Origin: Nocardioides ginsengisegetis
GTDB lineage: Bacteria > Actinomycetota > Actinomycetes > Propionibacteriales > Nocardioidaceae
Direction of reading: 5' to 3'
DNA: 64,000 bases
NCBI RefSeq assembly: GCF_014138045.1
Contig: NZ_JACGXA010000001.1
Span: 2,093,001 to 2,157,000 of the forward strand
Part shown: one piece after another, positions 1-7,297 of the stretch
How the letters are laid out: the number at the start of each line of letters is the position of its first letter
How positions within the stretch are numbered: position 1 is the first letter of the stretch
Translations under genes and position numbers: made by a program
Notes under the pieces: model-generated
The model's database searches: none
Seen by the model: only the letters and a program-made list of their open reading frames with translations
What the model was told of the DNA's origin: nothing

Positions 1-242
1 AAGTACTCCGGCGAGGCCGTCGCTGCCTGGCTCACCAGCCCCTCGACGAGGTCGCGGCCCTTGACGGTCGGGAAGCCGGCGACGTCGAGGATCTGCTTCT
101 CGGGGTACATCGCGGTGATCTGGCCGCCCAGCTCGGGCAGCGAGTCGACGACCGCGACGCGGAACCCGCGGAAGCCGGCGTAGTAGGCGGCGAAGAGCCC
201 CGTGGGGCCGGCGCCGATGATCAGGAGGTCGGTGTCAGGCAC
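1..242 (-). CDS. Thioredoxin-reductase-like ferredoxin/flavodoxin-NADP+ reductase, N-terminal part
   Basis: Cytosolic FAD flavoprotein, probably passing electrons between NADPH and a ferredoxin or flavodoxin. The visible 80 residues begin with a Rossmann fold ([19 protein letters not shown], residues 5-23), then an acidic residue ending beta-2 (D33), [11 protein letters not shown] (39-49) and [14 protein letters not shown] (53-66). That pattern is typical of the TrxR-like (type 2) ferredoxin-NADP reductases rather than plant-type FNR. The gene runs off the left edge, so the NADPH domain cannot be seen. The GTG start at 242 has a good ribosome site (GGGGAAGGA) upstream. It lies on the same strand just after the mce operon, with a KstR-like palindrome at 281-294 in its promoter, so it may be co-regulated with steroid uptake (inference). 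Other TrxR-fold reductases are possible. Confidence 0.8.
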   Translation of the reverse strand, partial: MPDTDLLIIGAGPTGLFAAYYAGFRGFRVAVVDSLPELGGQITAMYPEKQILDVAGFPTVKGRDLVEGLVSQAATASPEY

Positions 243-280
243 GCTGGCGATCCTTCCCCATGAACACGCCTCCACCATAG

Positions 281-294
281 TGGAACGTGTTCTA
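281..294. promoter_or_regulatory. KstR-like operator upstream of the reductase gene
   Basis: The 14-mer TGGAACGTGTTCTA fits TnnAACnnGTTnnA, the palindrome described for the sterol-catabolism repressor KstR of mycobacteria and rhodococci, at every fixed position. It sits 39 bp upstream of the reductase GTG, between that gene and the end of the mce operon. On the minus strand a possible -10 (TATGGT) follows it, so a bound repressor would block this promoter. A second near-match lies before the mce operon at 10112-10125. Another TetR-family repressor with a similar half-site is the main alternative. Confidence 0.6.
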
Positions 295-299
295 GTTTT

Positions 300-983
300 C
301 TACTGCGTCTCGATGTTGTCCACGAGCCAGCCGTGCTCGGTGTGCACCACGGTCACCAGCGCGCGGTAGGGGGTGAACGCCGTCTTGGTGCCCGGCTTGG
401 TGACGTACTGGTTGAGGAAGAGCAGCGCCTGCACCTGCTCGGAGGACGCCCGGACCACGCCCGCGGCCACGACCTTGACCTGCAGCTCGGTCTTGGCCGC
501 CACGAAGTCGCCCTTGATCTGCCCGACGGTCTGCGTGTACTCCTTCGCGAACCCGTCGGTCATCTCGCTGGTGGCCTGGGCGACCTGCTCGTCGTAGTTC
601 TTGTACGACGTGGACAGGATGTCCTCGGCGTCCTGCGACGCGGCCTCCACCGCAGCGCGGTGGGCCATCTCGCCGGTGATGACCGGGTGCGACGCCGACA
701 CGGTGGGCTCGCTGCGGCCCCAGAGGTACCACGACTCCCCCAGCACCACGGCGGCCAGCAGCACGATCGCCACGACCAGCGCCACGGTGGTGCGGAAGCC
801 GCCGAGGAGGCCGGGCGTCGTCGACGGCGGAGCGGGAGCCGCGGTCGGCGCCGGGGTCGGGGCCGGTGCGGGAACGCGCGCGTCGGGCGGCGCGGGCACA
901 CCGGAGGCGACCTTGCGCGGCCGGGCGGTCGGGTTGCGCGACCCGACGACGGGACGCTTGCGGGGGTCGTTGGTGGGGGCCAT
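300..983 (-). CDS. Mce-associated membrane protein (second of two)
   Basis: Probable accessory protein of the Mce lipid importer; such Mas/Mam proteins follow mceF in most actinobacterial mce operons and are thought to stabilise the transporter (family knowledge). The 227-residue product has a long Pro/Ala-rich cytoplasmic N-terminus (about 1-60), one membrane segment at about 65-87 (TTVALVVAIVLLAAVVLGES) and an extracytoplasmic alpha+beta domain with the SYKNYDEQ...TSEM pattern common to the family. It starts at ATG 983, three bases after the preceding stop, so translation is probably coupled. It is the last gene of the operon; its stop is followed at once by the KstR-like site. Confidence 0.8.
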   Translation of the reverse strand: MAPTNDPRKRPVVGSRNPTARPRKVASGVPAPPDARVPAPAPTPAPTAAPAPPSTTPGLLGGFRTTVALVVAIVLLAAVVLGESWYLWGRSEPTVSASHPVITGEMAHRAAVEAASQDAEDILSTSYKNYDEQVAQATSEMTDGFAKEYTQTVGQIKGDFVAAKTELQVKVVAAGVVRASSEQVQALLFLNQYVTKPGTKTAFTPYRALVTVVHTEHGWLVDNIETQ

Positions 984-986
984 GGC

Positions 987-1517
987 TCAGCCCACGAACT
1001 CGAGGTTGGAGGTGAGCCACTGGCCGTCCTGGAGGACCAGGTCGAGCTTGAGCCGGAAGTTCCGGGCGACCGGCTTGTTGCCGGTCTGCACGTTGGCGAC
1101 CGTGCCCGAGGTCGCGGCGATCACGGTCGCGCTGTCCTGGTCGACGGCGACGACGCCGGCCCACAGGACCGAGCCGTCCATGACCGACTTGTTCTGCTGG
1201 AGCACCTGGATGACGCCCTTGGTCGAGGTGGCGTACTGCTTGCGGAAGGACCCGGTGGCTCCGGCGGCGACCTTGTCGATGCTGGCCTGCGCGTCGTCGT
1301 AGCGGATGTTGATGAACGCCTCCGCCTCCGCCCGCGCGGCGGCCATCACCGCGGCGTACCGCTCCTGCTCGGCGCTGTCGGTCACCGAGGTGTCGTGGGT
1401 CCGGTAGACCAGCACGCCGCCGACGACGGCCGCGCACGCGAGCACCAGCGCGAGGGCGTAGAGCCCGAGGTTCAGCCTCACGGACTGACCACGGGGCCGA
1501 CGAGCAGCCACTTCCAC
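987..1517 (-). CDS. Mce-associated membrane protein (first of two)
   Basis: Second small Mce-associated protein, 176 residues: short N-terminus, one membrane anchor at about 17-38 and an extracytoplasmic domain (SAEQERYAAVMAAARAEAEA onward) resembling the downstream neighbour. It probably assists the Mce complex at the cell envelope. Two starts compete. GTG 1517 has a strong ribosome site (GGGAGGGG, about 6 nt spacing) but overlaps mceF by 40 nt. GTG 1481 would give a 4-nt GTGA overlap with the mceF stop and a 164-residue protein, but has only a weak ribosome site. I chose 1517 for its ribosome site. Confidence 0.78.
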   Translation of the reverse strand: MEVAARRPRGQSVRLNLGLYALALVLACAAVVGGVLVYRTHDTSVTDSAEQERYAAVMAAARAEAEAFINIRYDDAQASIDKVAAGATGSFRKQYATSTKGVIQVLQQNKSVMDGSVLWAGVVAVDQDSATVIAATSGTVANVQTGNKPVARNFRLKLDLVLQDGQWLTSNLEFVG

Positions 1518-2746
1518 GAATCCCCTCCCAGGACGGACAGGTTCCCCTGATCACGGAACCGGACGGGCCTGCCGTCCTTGTCCACCGCACCGTAGACGAT
1601 GCCGGTGCTGGGGTCGTAGGAAGCCCGGTAGGCGCGCCCGACGGAGCTGTTGTTCGGGCCGCCGGGGGCGTACTTCCCGCCGCGCATGTTGTACGGCGCG
1701 GGGCTGTTGCACTGGGCCGGGTAGATCGGTGAGTCGCTGAGCTGGTCCCCGCGCCGCCACTGCGACTTGGGCTTGTAGCCGTCGGTGCAGGGCTGGACCT
1801 TGTTGGAGAACTGGAGGTTGACCCGGCCGTAGCCGTCGGGCGGCGTGCCGGTGAAGCCGCTGGAGATGGTGCGCGGGAAGGTAACCAGCAGCTGCTCGAT
1901 GCCGGCGAGGTGCGAGACGACGACGGTGTTGATGCTGACCGCGTTGCCCAGCAGCACCGGCAGCGTCGGGCCGAGGTCCTTGAGGAGCGCGTCGATCTCG
2001 CGGGCCGTGCCGGGCGTGCCCTGCAGGACGGTGCGCAGGTCCCCGTCGCTGCGGCGCAGCGAGTCGGTGATCAGCCGCAGGTCCCGGGAGAAGGCTTTGA
2101 TGTTCTCGCCCTCGTCGCGCTGGGTGCGCAGCACCGTCAGGCCGTGGTCGAGCAGCGAGATCGTCTCGTCCTCGTGGGCGGCGGCCTCGTCGACGAACTT
2201 CCCGCCGTTGTCGATGAGCTTCTGGAGCGGGCCGCCGGTGTCGCGGAACATGTCCCCGAGCTCCTTGACGGTCACCTGGAGGTTCTTCTTGTCGACCGAC
2301 CCGACGAACTGGTCGAGCTCGACCAGCAGGTCGGCCTCGTCGACGGGCAGCGAGTCCTGGCTGCCGGCCAGCGTGTCGCCGTTCGCGGCGTACGGGCCCT
2401 CGTCGTCCGGCGGCTCGAAGTCGAGGTACTGCTCGCCGACCGCGGAGAGGTTGTGGACGTACATCGGCGAGTCCAGGGGCAGCCGGGTGCCGTCGTGGAG
2501 CGCGAGGTCGAGGCGTACGCCGTCGCGCGTGGTGTGCATCGCGCTGATCTTGCCGATCTTGACACCGCGGTAGGTCACCTCGCTGCCCTCGAACAGGCCG
2601 CCGGACGTCGGGAGCGTCGCGTGCACGCTCAGGCCGCGGCCGAGCACCTTGTCGACGAAGCCGAGGTAGGACGCGGTGACGTAGACGATGCCGACCGCGC
2701 TCAGCACGAGGAACGCCGCGATCCGGATGCGCACGCCGCGGGTCAT
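1478..2746 (-). CDS. mceF: MCE-family lipid-transport protein MceF
   Basis: Sixth MCE subunit of the importer, proposed to form, with the other Mce subunits, the tunnel that carries lipids across the envelope to the YrbE permease. The 422-residue protein has an N-terminal membrane anchor (5-28), an MlaD/MCE beta-barrel domain (about 38-115, with TYRGVKIGKI and the FEP block), a long helical region and a Cys-containing tail rich in Asn, Gly and Pro (PAQCNSPAPYNMRGGKYAPG). It has no lipobox, which separates it from mceE. ATG 2746 overlaps the mceE stop as ATGA (2743-2746), so translation is coupled. Assignment as the F subunit rests on its position as last Mce gene. Confidence 0.9.
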   Translation of the reverse strand: MTRGVRIRIAAFLVLSAVGIVYVTASYLGFVDKVLGRGLSVHATLPTSGGLFEGSEVTYRGVKIGKISAMHTTRDGVRLDLALHDGTRLPLDSPMYVHNLSAVGEQYLDFEPPDDEGPYAANGDTLAGSQDSLPVDEADLLVELDQFVGSVDKKNLQVTVKELGDMFRDTGGPLQKLIDNGGKFVDEAAAHEDETISLLDHGLTVLRTQRDEGENIKAFSRDLRLITDSLRRSDGDLRTVLQGTPGTAREIDALLKDLGPTLPVLLGNAVSINTVVVSHLAGIEQLLVTFPRTISSGFTGTPPDGYGRVNLQFSNKVQPCTDGYKPKSQWRRGDQLSDSPIYPAQCNSPAPYNMRGGKYAPGGPNNSSVGRAYRASYDPSTGIVYGAVDKDGRPVRFRDQGNLSVLGGDSWKWLLVGPVVSP

Positions 2747-4050
2747 GCCGCACCCCCGTAGAGGGCGCTGCCGGACTCGTCGGGCTGGTCGGCGCCGCTG
2801 GCGAGGGAGGCGGTGAAGCCGTCGAGGCCGGGCAACGTCGGGAGTCCGGGGAGGTCGGGCAGGTCACCGGCGTTGACGACCTGGCAGACCGCGTTGTCCT
2901 TGTTCTCGTCCCTCTGGCACGCCTTCTTGAGCTTCTTGAGCGCGTTGGCGTCGTCGAGCACCTTCAGGCAGGCCTTGCTGGTGATGTCGCCGCTGGCCAG
3001 GCACTTCTGCACCTGGTTGAGCACCTGCGACGGGTCGGGCACGTCGACCGGCGGCAGCGGGCCACCGCCCCCGTTGGGCACGAACGTCCCGAGGTTGATC
3101 TGGGCCCGGATGAAGGCGTTGGCGTAGTCGCCCTTGACCACCTCGGACGCCTCCTTGGGGAAGGGGAAGCTGATGGCCATGTTGAGGCCGGGCGCCAGGT
3201 GGTCGCCGGCCTCGTTGAGCTTGGTCAGCACGGGCTTGAGGTCGGCCAGCGTCTGGATGAGGTCGGCCTTGCTGGCGCCGATGACGCGGGTGCCGACGGC
3301 ACCGAGGCGGTCCAGCGACTTGAGCATCGCGATCAGCTGGGCGTGCTGGTCGTCGAGCACCTTCACCGCAGGCCCGACCACGTCGAGGGCGTCGCCGATC
3401 GTGTCCTTCTCGCGGTTGAGCGTGGCGGTCAGGTTGTTCATCGACTCGAGCGCGTCGATGATGTCGGCCTTCTGGTCGTCGAGGGTGCCGACGACGTCCT
3501 TGAGCGACCCGAGCAGGTGGCGCAGCCGGTCGGTGCGACCGTCCATCACGTTGTTGAGCTCCTGCGTGATCGTGCCGAGCTGACCGACGCCGCCGCCGCT
3601 CAGCAGGAACGACAGCGCGCCGAGCACCTCCTCGACCTCCGGGTTGCGGCCGGTGGCGGACAGCGGGATGTTGTCGCCGTCCGAGAGCCGCCCGTGCGGC
3701 TGCTCGCCGGTGGGCGGGAGGAGGGCGACGTACTTCTCGCCGAGGAGGCTGACCTGGCGGATGTCGGCGATCGCGTTGTCGGGCAGCACGATGTCGTCGC
3801 GCACCAGCATGGTGATCTCGGCGTGCCAGCCTACGCGCTGCACGTCGGTGACCTCGCCGACCGTCACGTCGTCGACCATCACCGGCGACTTCGGCACGAT
3901 GTTGAGGATGTCGGCGAAGTCCGCGGTCACCTCGTAGGCGTGGTCGGCGTCGACCGGACCGCCGGGCAGCGGCAGGTCGTAGGCACCGTCGAACTTGCAG
4001 CCGGACACGAGCAGCACGAGGCCGAGCGAGGCCAGGGCGAGGCGCTTCAC
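2743..4050 (-). CDS. mceE: MCE-family lipoprotein MceE
   Basis: Lipid-anchored MCE subunit, the usual position-5 member (LprK/LprN-like). The signal peptide ends in lipobox V-S-G-C with the modified Cys at residue 18. An MlaD domain follows at about 40-115 (SPVMVDDVTVGEVTDV, then LLGEKYVAL) and then a long helical part. The C-terminal third has several Cys residues (CLASGDITSKAC, KACQRDENKDNAVC) and a Pro/Leu-rich tail. At 435 residues it is in the normal range. It overlaps mceF by 4 nt; the preceding mceD stop overlaps its ATG at 4047-4050. It acts on the outer face of the cytoplasmic membrane as part of the Mce tunnel. Confidence 0.9.
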   Translation of the reverse strand: MKRLALASLGLVLLVSGCKFDGAYDLPLPGGPVDADHAYEVTADFADILNIVPKSPVMVDDVTVGEVTDVQRVGWHAEITMLVRDDIVLPDNAIADIRQVSLLGEKYVALLPPTGEQPHGRLSDGDNIPLSATGRNPEVEEVLGALSFLLSGGGVGQLGTITQELNNVMDGRTDRLRHLLGSLKDVVGTLDDQKADIIDALESMNNLTATLNREKDTIGDALDVVGPAVKVLDDQHAQLIAMLKSLDRLGAVGTRVIGASKADLIQTLADLKPVLTKLNEAGDHLAPGLNMAISFPFPKEASEVVKGDYANAFIRAQINLGTFVPNGGGGPLPPVDVPDPSQVLNQVQKCLASGDITSKACLKVLDDANALKKLKKACQRDENKDNAVCQVVNAGDLPDLPGLPTLPGLDGFTASLASGADQPDESGSALYGGAA

Positions 4051-5246
4051 CGGCCACCCCCGATCAGGGTGCTGAGCGACGAGCCGCTGCCGGCGACGTA
4101 CTGCTGGGCGGCGGCCTGGTCGCGCTGCGTGGTGGACAGGACCGAGGGCCCGGAGGTCTGGCTCTTGCTCGTCTGGTCCTCGGCGGGCTCGATCTGCTTG
4201 AAGATCCGGCAGGCGAGGTCCTTGCTGGCCTTGGGCATGCCGGACTGCATGACGATCGAGCAGAGGAAGCCGTCGAGGTCGCCGAACGTGCCGTTGACGC
4301 CGATCCGGGACCCGATGGAGCCGCTGGAGTTGTTGAAGGCGACCGCGAGGTTGCCCAGCGCGAGCGGGGCGACCTGGAGGGCGTCGTCGATGCTGCCCTT
4401 CTCGGAGTTGATCGTCTGCATGACGCGGGTGAGCTTCTCCAGGTCGGTCACGAGCGCCTTGCGGTTGTCGTGGACGAAGCCCTTGACGGTGCCGACGGCG
4501 GTGGCGACCGACGACAGCGCCCGTTGGAGCTGGACGCGCTCGGTGACCAGCGACCCGGAGACGCCGGCGAGGTCGCGGATGAAGGCGCGCACGAGCCGGT
4601 CGTTGTTGCCGAGCACCTGGGAGAACTTCGCGAGCTGGGTGACGGTGGCGAACAGGTCACCGCTCCCCTGCCCGAAGGTGGTTGCGGCCGCCGCGAGGTT
4701 GCGCAGCATCTTGTTGCCGAGCCTCCCCTGGCCCGCGAGGTTCTTCGCGCCGGCCTCGAGCACGTGGTTGAGGGTGCCGTCCTTGTTGACGCCGTTGGGT
4801 CCCAGCGCCTCGGACAGGTCGCGCAGGCTGGCGTAGATCCGGTCCAGCTCGACCGGGACCCCGGTGTCGGGCAGCGCGATGTCGGCGCCGTCGGCCATCA
4901 GCCGGTCGCCCTCGGACCAGGCCGGGGTCAGCTGTACGAAGCGGTCGGCGACCAGGGTCGGGGTGACGATCACGGCCTTGGCGTCGGCCGGCAGCTTGTA
5001 CGCCGCGTCGTACTGCATCTCGACGCGGACCGAGTTGCCCTCGGGGATCACGGCCGTGACCCGGCCGACGTTGACGCCGAGGATCCGCACGTCGGAGCCC
5101 TCGTAGATCGACACCGCGCGCGGGAAGTGCGCGGTGAGGGTCTTGGTCTCGTCGCCGCCGCGCAGGAGCAGCAGGCTCGCGGCGGCCAGCGCGACGACGA
5201 CCGCCGCGACGAGGACGCGTGCGTTCCGACCCTTCATGGCGGCCAC
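4047..5246 (-). CDS. mceD: MCE-family lipid-transport protein MceD
   Basis: Fourth MCE subunit of the importer. One N-terminal membrane anchor (about residues 10-28), an MlaD domain (about 37-110; YEGSDVRILGVNVGRVTAV, LVADRFVQLTP), a long helical stretch and a Ser/Thr/Gln-rich tail. The listed GTG start at 5246 directly abuts the mceC stop; ATG 5237 (396 residues) is an equally good candidate because the AGGAG element lies about 12 nt before it but only 3 nt before the GTG. The gene overlaps mceE by 4 nt. Part of a single minus-strand operon from yrbEA to the Mce-associated proteins. Confidence 0.88.
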   Translation of the reverse strand: MAAMKGRNARVLVAAVVVALAAASLLLLRGGDETKTLTAHFPRAVSIYEGSDVRILGVNVGRVTAVIPEGNSVRVEMQYDAAYKLPADAKAVIVTPTLVADRFVQLTPAWSEGDRLMADGADIALPDTGVPVELDRIYASLRDLSEALGPNGVNKDGTLNHVLEAGAKNLAGQGRLGNKMLRNLAAAATTFGQGSGDLFATVTQLAKFSQVLGNNDRLVRAFIRDLAGVSGSLVTERVQLQRALSSVATAVGTVKGFVHDNRKALVTDLEKLTRVMQTINSEKGSIDDALQVAPLALGNLAVAFNNSSGSIGSRIGVNGTFGDLDGFLCSIVMQSGMPKASKDLACRIFKQIEPAEDQTSKSQTSGPSVLSTTQRDQAAAQQYVAGSGSSLSTLIGGGR

Positions 5247-6227
5247 CTACTCCTGCTCCGGGACGAACTCGCCGGTCGGGATGGCGGCGAGGTTCACGAC
5301 GTAGGCGTCGAACCACGGGCCGGTGCCGATGATGTTGCCGAGGATGGAGGCGTAGGGGCCGACCGCCGCGAGCGTCGCCTTCAGCTCCTTCTCCTTGCTG
5401 TTGAGCAGGTCGAGGAGGTCGTCGACCTGCTGGAGGGCCGGCCCGATCTCGCCCTGGTTGTCCCGGGCGACGCCGCGGAGCTCGTCGGCCAGGACCCGGG
5501 CGTTGACGAGGAGCTGGTGGATCGCGGCCTTGCGCCGCTGCACCTCCTGGAAGACCATGTCGCTGTTCTTCATCAGGTCGACGATGTCGCGGCTCCGGTC
5601 GGCCAGCACCTTGCTGACGTTCTTGGAGCTGGCCAGCAGCTTCTGGATCTGCTCGTCCCGCGACGCGACGGTCTGCGAGAGCCGGGCGATGCCGACGAAG
5701 CTGTCGTGGATCTGTGGCCCGGCCTGGTCGAGCGTCGTCGAGATCGTGGTGAGCGCCTGCTTGAGCTGGCCGGTGTCGATCCGCTCGGTGGTCGTCGTCA
5801 GGTCACCGAAGACCCCGACGATGTCGTAGGCCGACTGGGTCCGGTCGACCGGGATCGGGTCGTCGGTCGAGAGCTGGCCGGGCCCGGCGGGGACGAGGTC
5901 GAGGTACTTCTCGCCGAGCAGGTTGAGGACCTCGATCGAGGCCCGGCTGTCGGTGCCGAACTCCACGCCGTGGTCGACCTCGAAGGTGACCACGACCGTG
6001 TGGCTGTCCTCCAGGCTGATGTCCTTGACCCGGCCGGCCCGGATGCCGCCGACCTGGACCATGTTGCCCTTGTGCAGGCCGCTCGCGTCGGCGAACTCGG
6101 CCCGGTAGAGGTCGCCGCCGAAGCCGGGGAACTTCGAGAGGTTGAAGGCCGCCGTCATGATCAGCAGCATCACCACCAGGGTGATCGCGCCCAGGCGGAG
6201 GATCTGGGCCTCGGTGTAGCGCCTCAT
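5247..6227 (-). CDS. mceC: MCE-family lipid-transport protein MceC
   Basis: Third MCE subunit. The 326-residue form starts at ATG 6227, which overlaps the mceB stop as ATGA (6224-6227) and is preceded by GAGGTG at 9 nt spacing. An upstream in-frame GTG (6239) adds four residues and is less likely. A membrane anchor at about 10-28 is followed by an MlaD domain (about 35-115; GLHKGNMVQVGGIRAGRV, LNLLGEKYLDLVP) and a helical region that may form part of the lipid channel. It lacks the long Pro-rich tail seen in many MceC proteins, so it is on the short side. Confidence 0.88.
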   Translation of the reverse strand: MRRYTEAQILRLGAITLVVMLLIMTAAFNLSKFPGFGGDLYRAEFADASGLHKGNMVQVGGIRAGRVKDISLEDSHTVVVTFEVDHGVEFGTDSRASIEVLNLLGEKYLDLVPAGPGQLSTDDPIPVDRTQSAYDIVGVFGDLTTTTERIDTGQLKQALTTISTTLDQAGPQIHDSFVGIARLSQTVASRDEQIQKLLASSKNVSKVLADRSRDIVDLMKNSDMVFQEVQRRKAAIHQLLVNARVLADELRGVARDNQGEIGPALQQVDDLLDLLNSKEKELKATLAAVGPYASILGNIIGTGPWFDAYVVNLAAIPTGEFVPEQE

Positions 6228-7297
6228 GGCGTCTGACACCTCGCGGCGGAGCTGTTGAAGGAGATGTGGTTGAGCTCCTTCTGCAGGTCCTTCAGGCCCG
6301 GCACGTCGCTGATGACGGGGAGCTTGATGTAGCCCTTGAAGCCGCAGAGGTAGTAGTTGTACCAGCTGCCGTAGGTGCCGGTCCGGGTCTGGTCGGTCAT
6401 CGACTCGGGCAGCCGGTCGAGCATCTCCACGACCACCTTGCGGTTGACCGGCTTGTTCAGCGTGGCGGCCAGCCGGCGCAGCTGGACCACGTCGGACTTC
6501 ACCAGCGGGCGGCTGCTGCTCACCAGGTCGGCGACGACCGCGGTCAGGTCCGAGATGTTCTGCAGGGACGACCCGATCGTGTTGCGGTCGCGGGCGAGGT
6601 CGGCCATCCAGCGCTTGAGCTGGACGACCAGCTCGGTCAGCTGCTGGTGGTGCTGGTCGACCGTGGTGAGGGTCTGGCCGAGGTTGGTGACGACCTCCCC
6701 GATCAGCTTGTCGCGGTCCGCGAGCGTGTTGGTCAGGGACGCCGTCTTCTGCAGCAGCCCGGCGACCGTGCCGCCCTCGCCCTGCAGCACCTGGACGAGG
6801 TTCATGCTGAGGTCGTTGACCTGCTTCGGGTTCAGCGCCTGGAAGAGCGGCTGGAAGCCGTTGAACAGCACAGTCAGGTCCAGCGCCGGGCTGGTGTTGC
6901 GGATCGGGATCGTCGCGTCGGCCGCGAGCGGCTCGGCGTGGGCGTCCGAGCCCTCCTCGAGGGCGAGGTAGCGGTCGCCGACCAGGTTGAGGAAGCGGAT
7001 CTCCGCGCGGGAGGCGGTCGTCAGGGGCACGTCGGCCTTCACCCGGAACGTCACCAGCGCCTCGGTGCGGTCGTAGTGCTCGACCTTCTTGACCTCGCCG
7101 ACGCTGACGCCGGCGATCCGGACGTCGTCGCCCTTCTCGAGCATCGAGGCGTTGGAGAAGACCGCCTGGTAGTTCTTGCCGGCCCCGAAGCCGATGTTGC
7201 CCATGATCGCGGCGAGCAGCCCGGTCACCAGGATCGAGCTGAGCGTGAAGATCCCGAGCTTGATCCCGGCCGAGATCGTGGTCGAGTTGCGGCTCAT
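6224..7297 (-). CDS. mceB: MCE-family lipid-transport protein MceB
   Basis: Second MCE subunit, 357 residues. ATG 7297 overlaps the stop of the fused yrbEB-mceA gene as ATGA (7294-7297). Membrane anchor at about 13-33 (KLGIFTLSSILVTGLLAAIM), MlaD domain at about 38-118 (EKGDDVRIAGVSVGEVKKV, FLNLVGDRYLALEE), then a helical region and a C-terminal segment with two Cys (YYLCGFKGY and near the end SAARCQTP), which is typical of MceB. The same frame stays open far upstream, but that part is antisense or out-of-frame shadow of the neighbouring gene. It is part of the tunnel of the Mce transporter. Confidence 0.9.
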   Translation of the reverse strand: MSRNSTTISAGIKLGIFTLSSILVTGLLAAIMGNIGFGAGKNYQAVFSNASMLEKGDDVRIAGVSVGEVKKVEHYDRTEALVTFRVKADVPLTTASRAEIRFLNLVGDRYLALEEGSDAHAEPLAADATIPIRNTSPALDLTVLFNGFQPLFQALNPKQVNDLSMNLVQVLQGEGGTVAGLLQKTASLTNTLADRDKLIGEVVTNLGQTLTTVDQHHQQLTELVVQLKRWMADLARDRNTIGSSLQNISDLTAVVADLVSSSRPLVKSDVVQLRRLAATLNKPVNRKVVVEMLDRLPESMTDQTRTGTYGSWYNYYLCGFKGYIKLPVISDVPGLKDLQKELNHISFNSSAARCQTP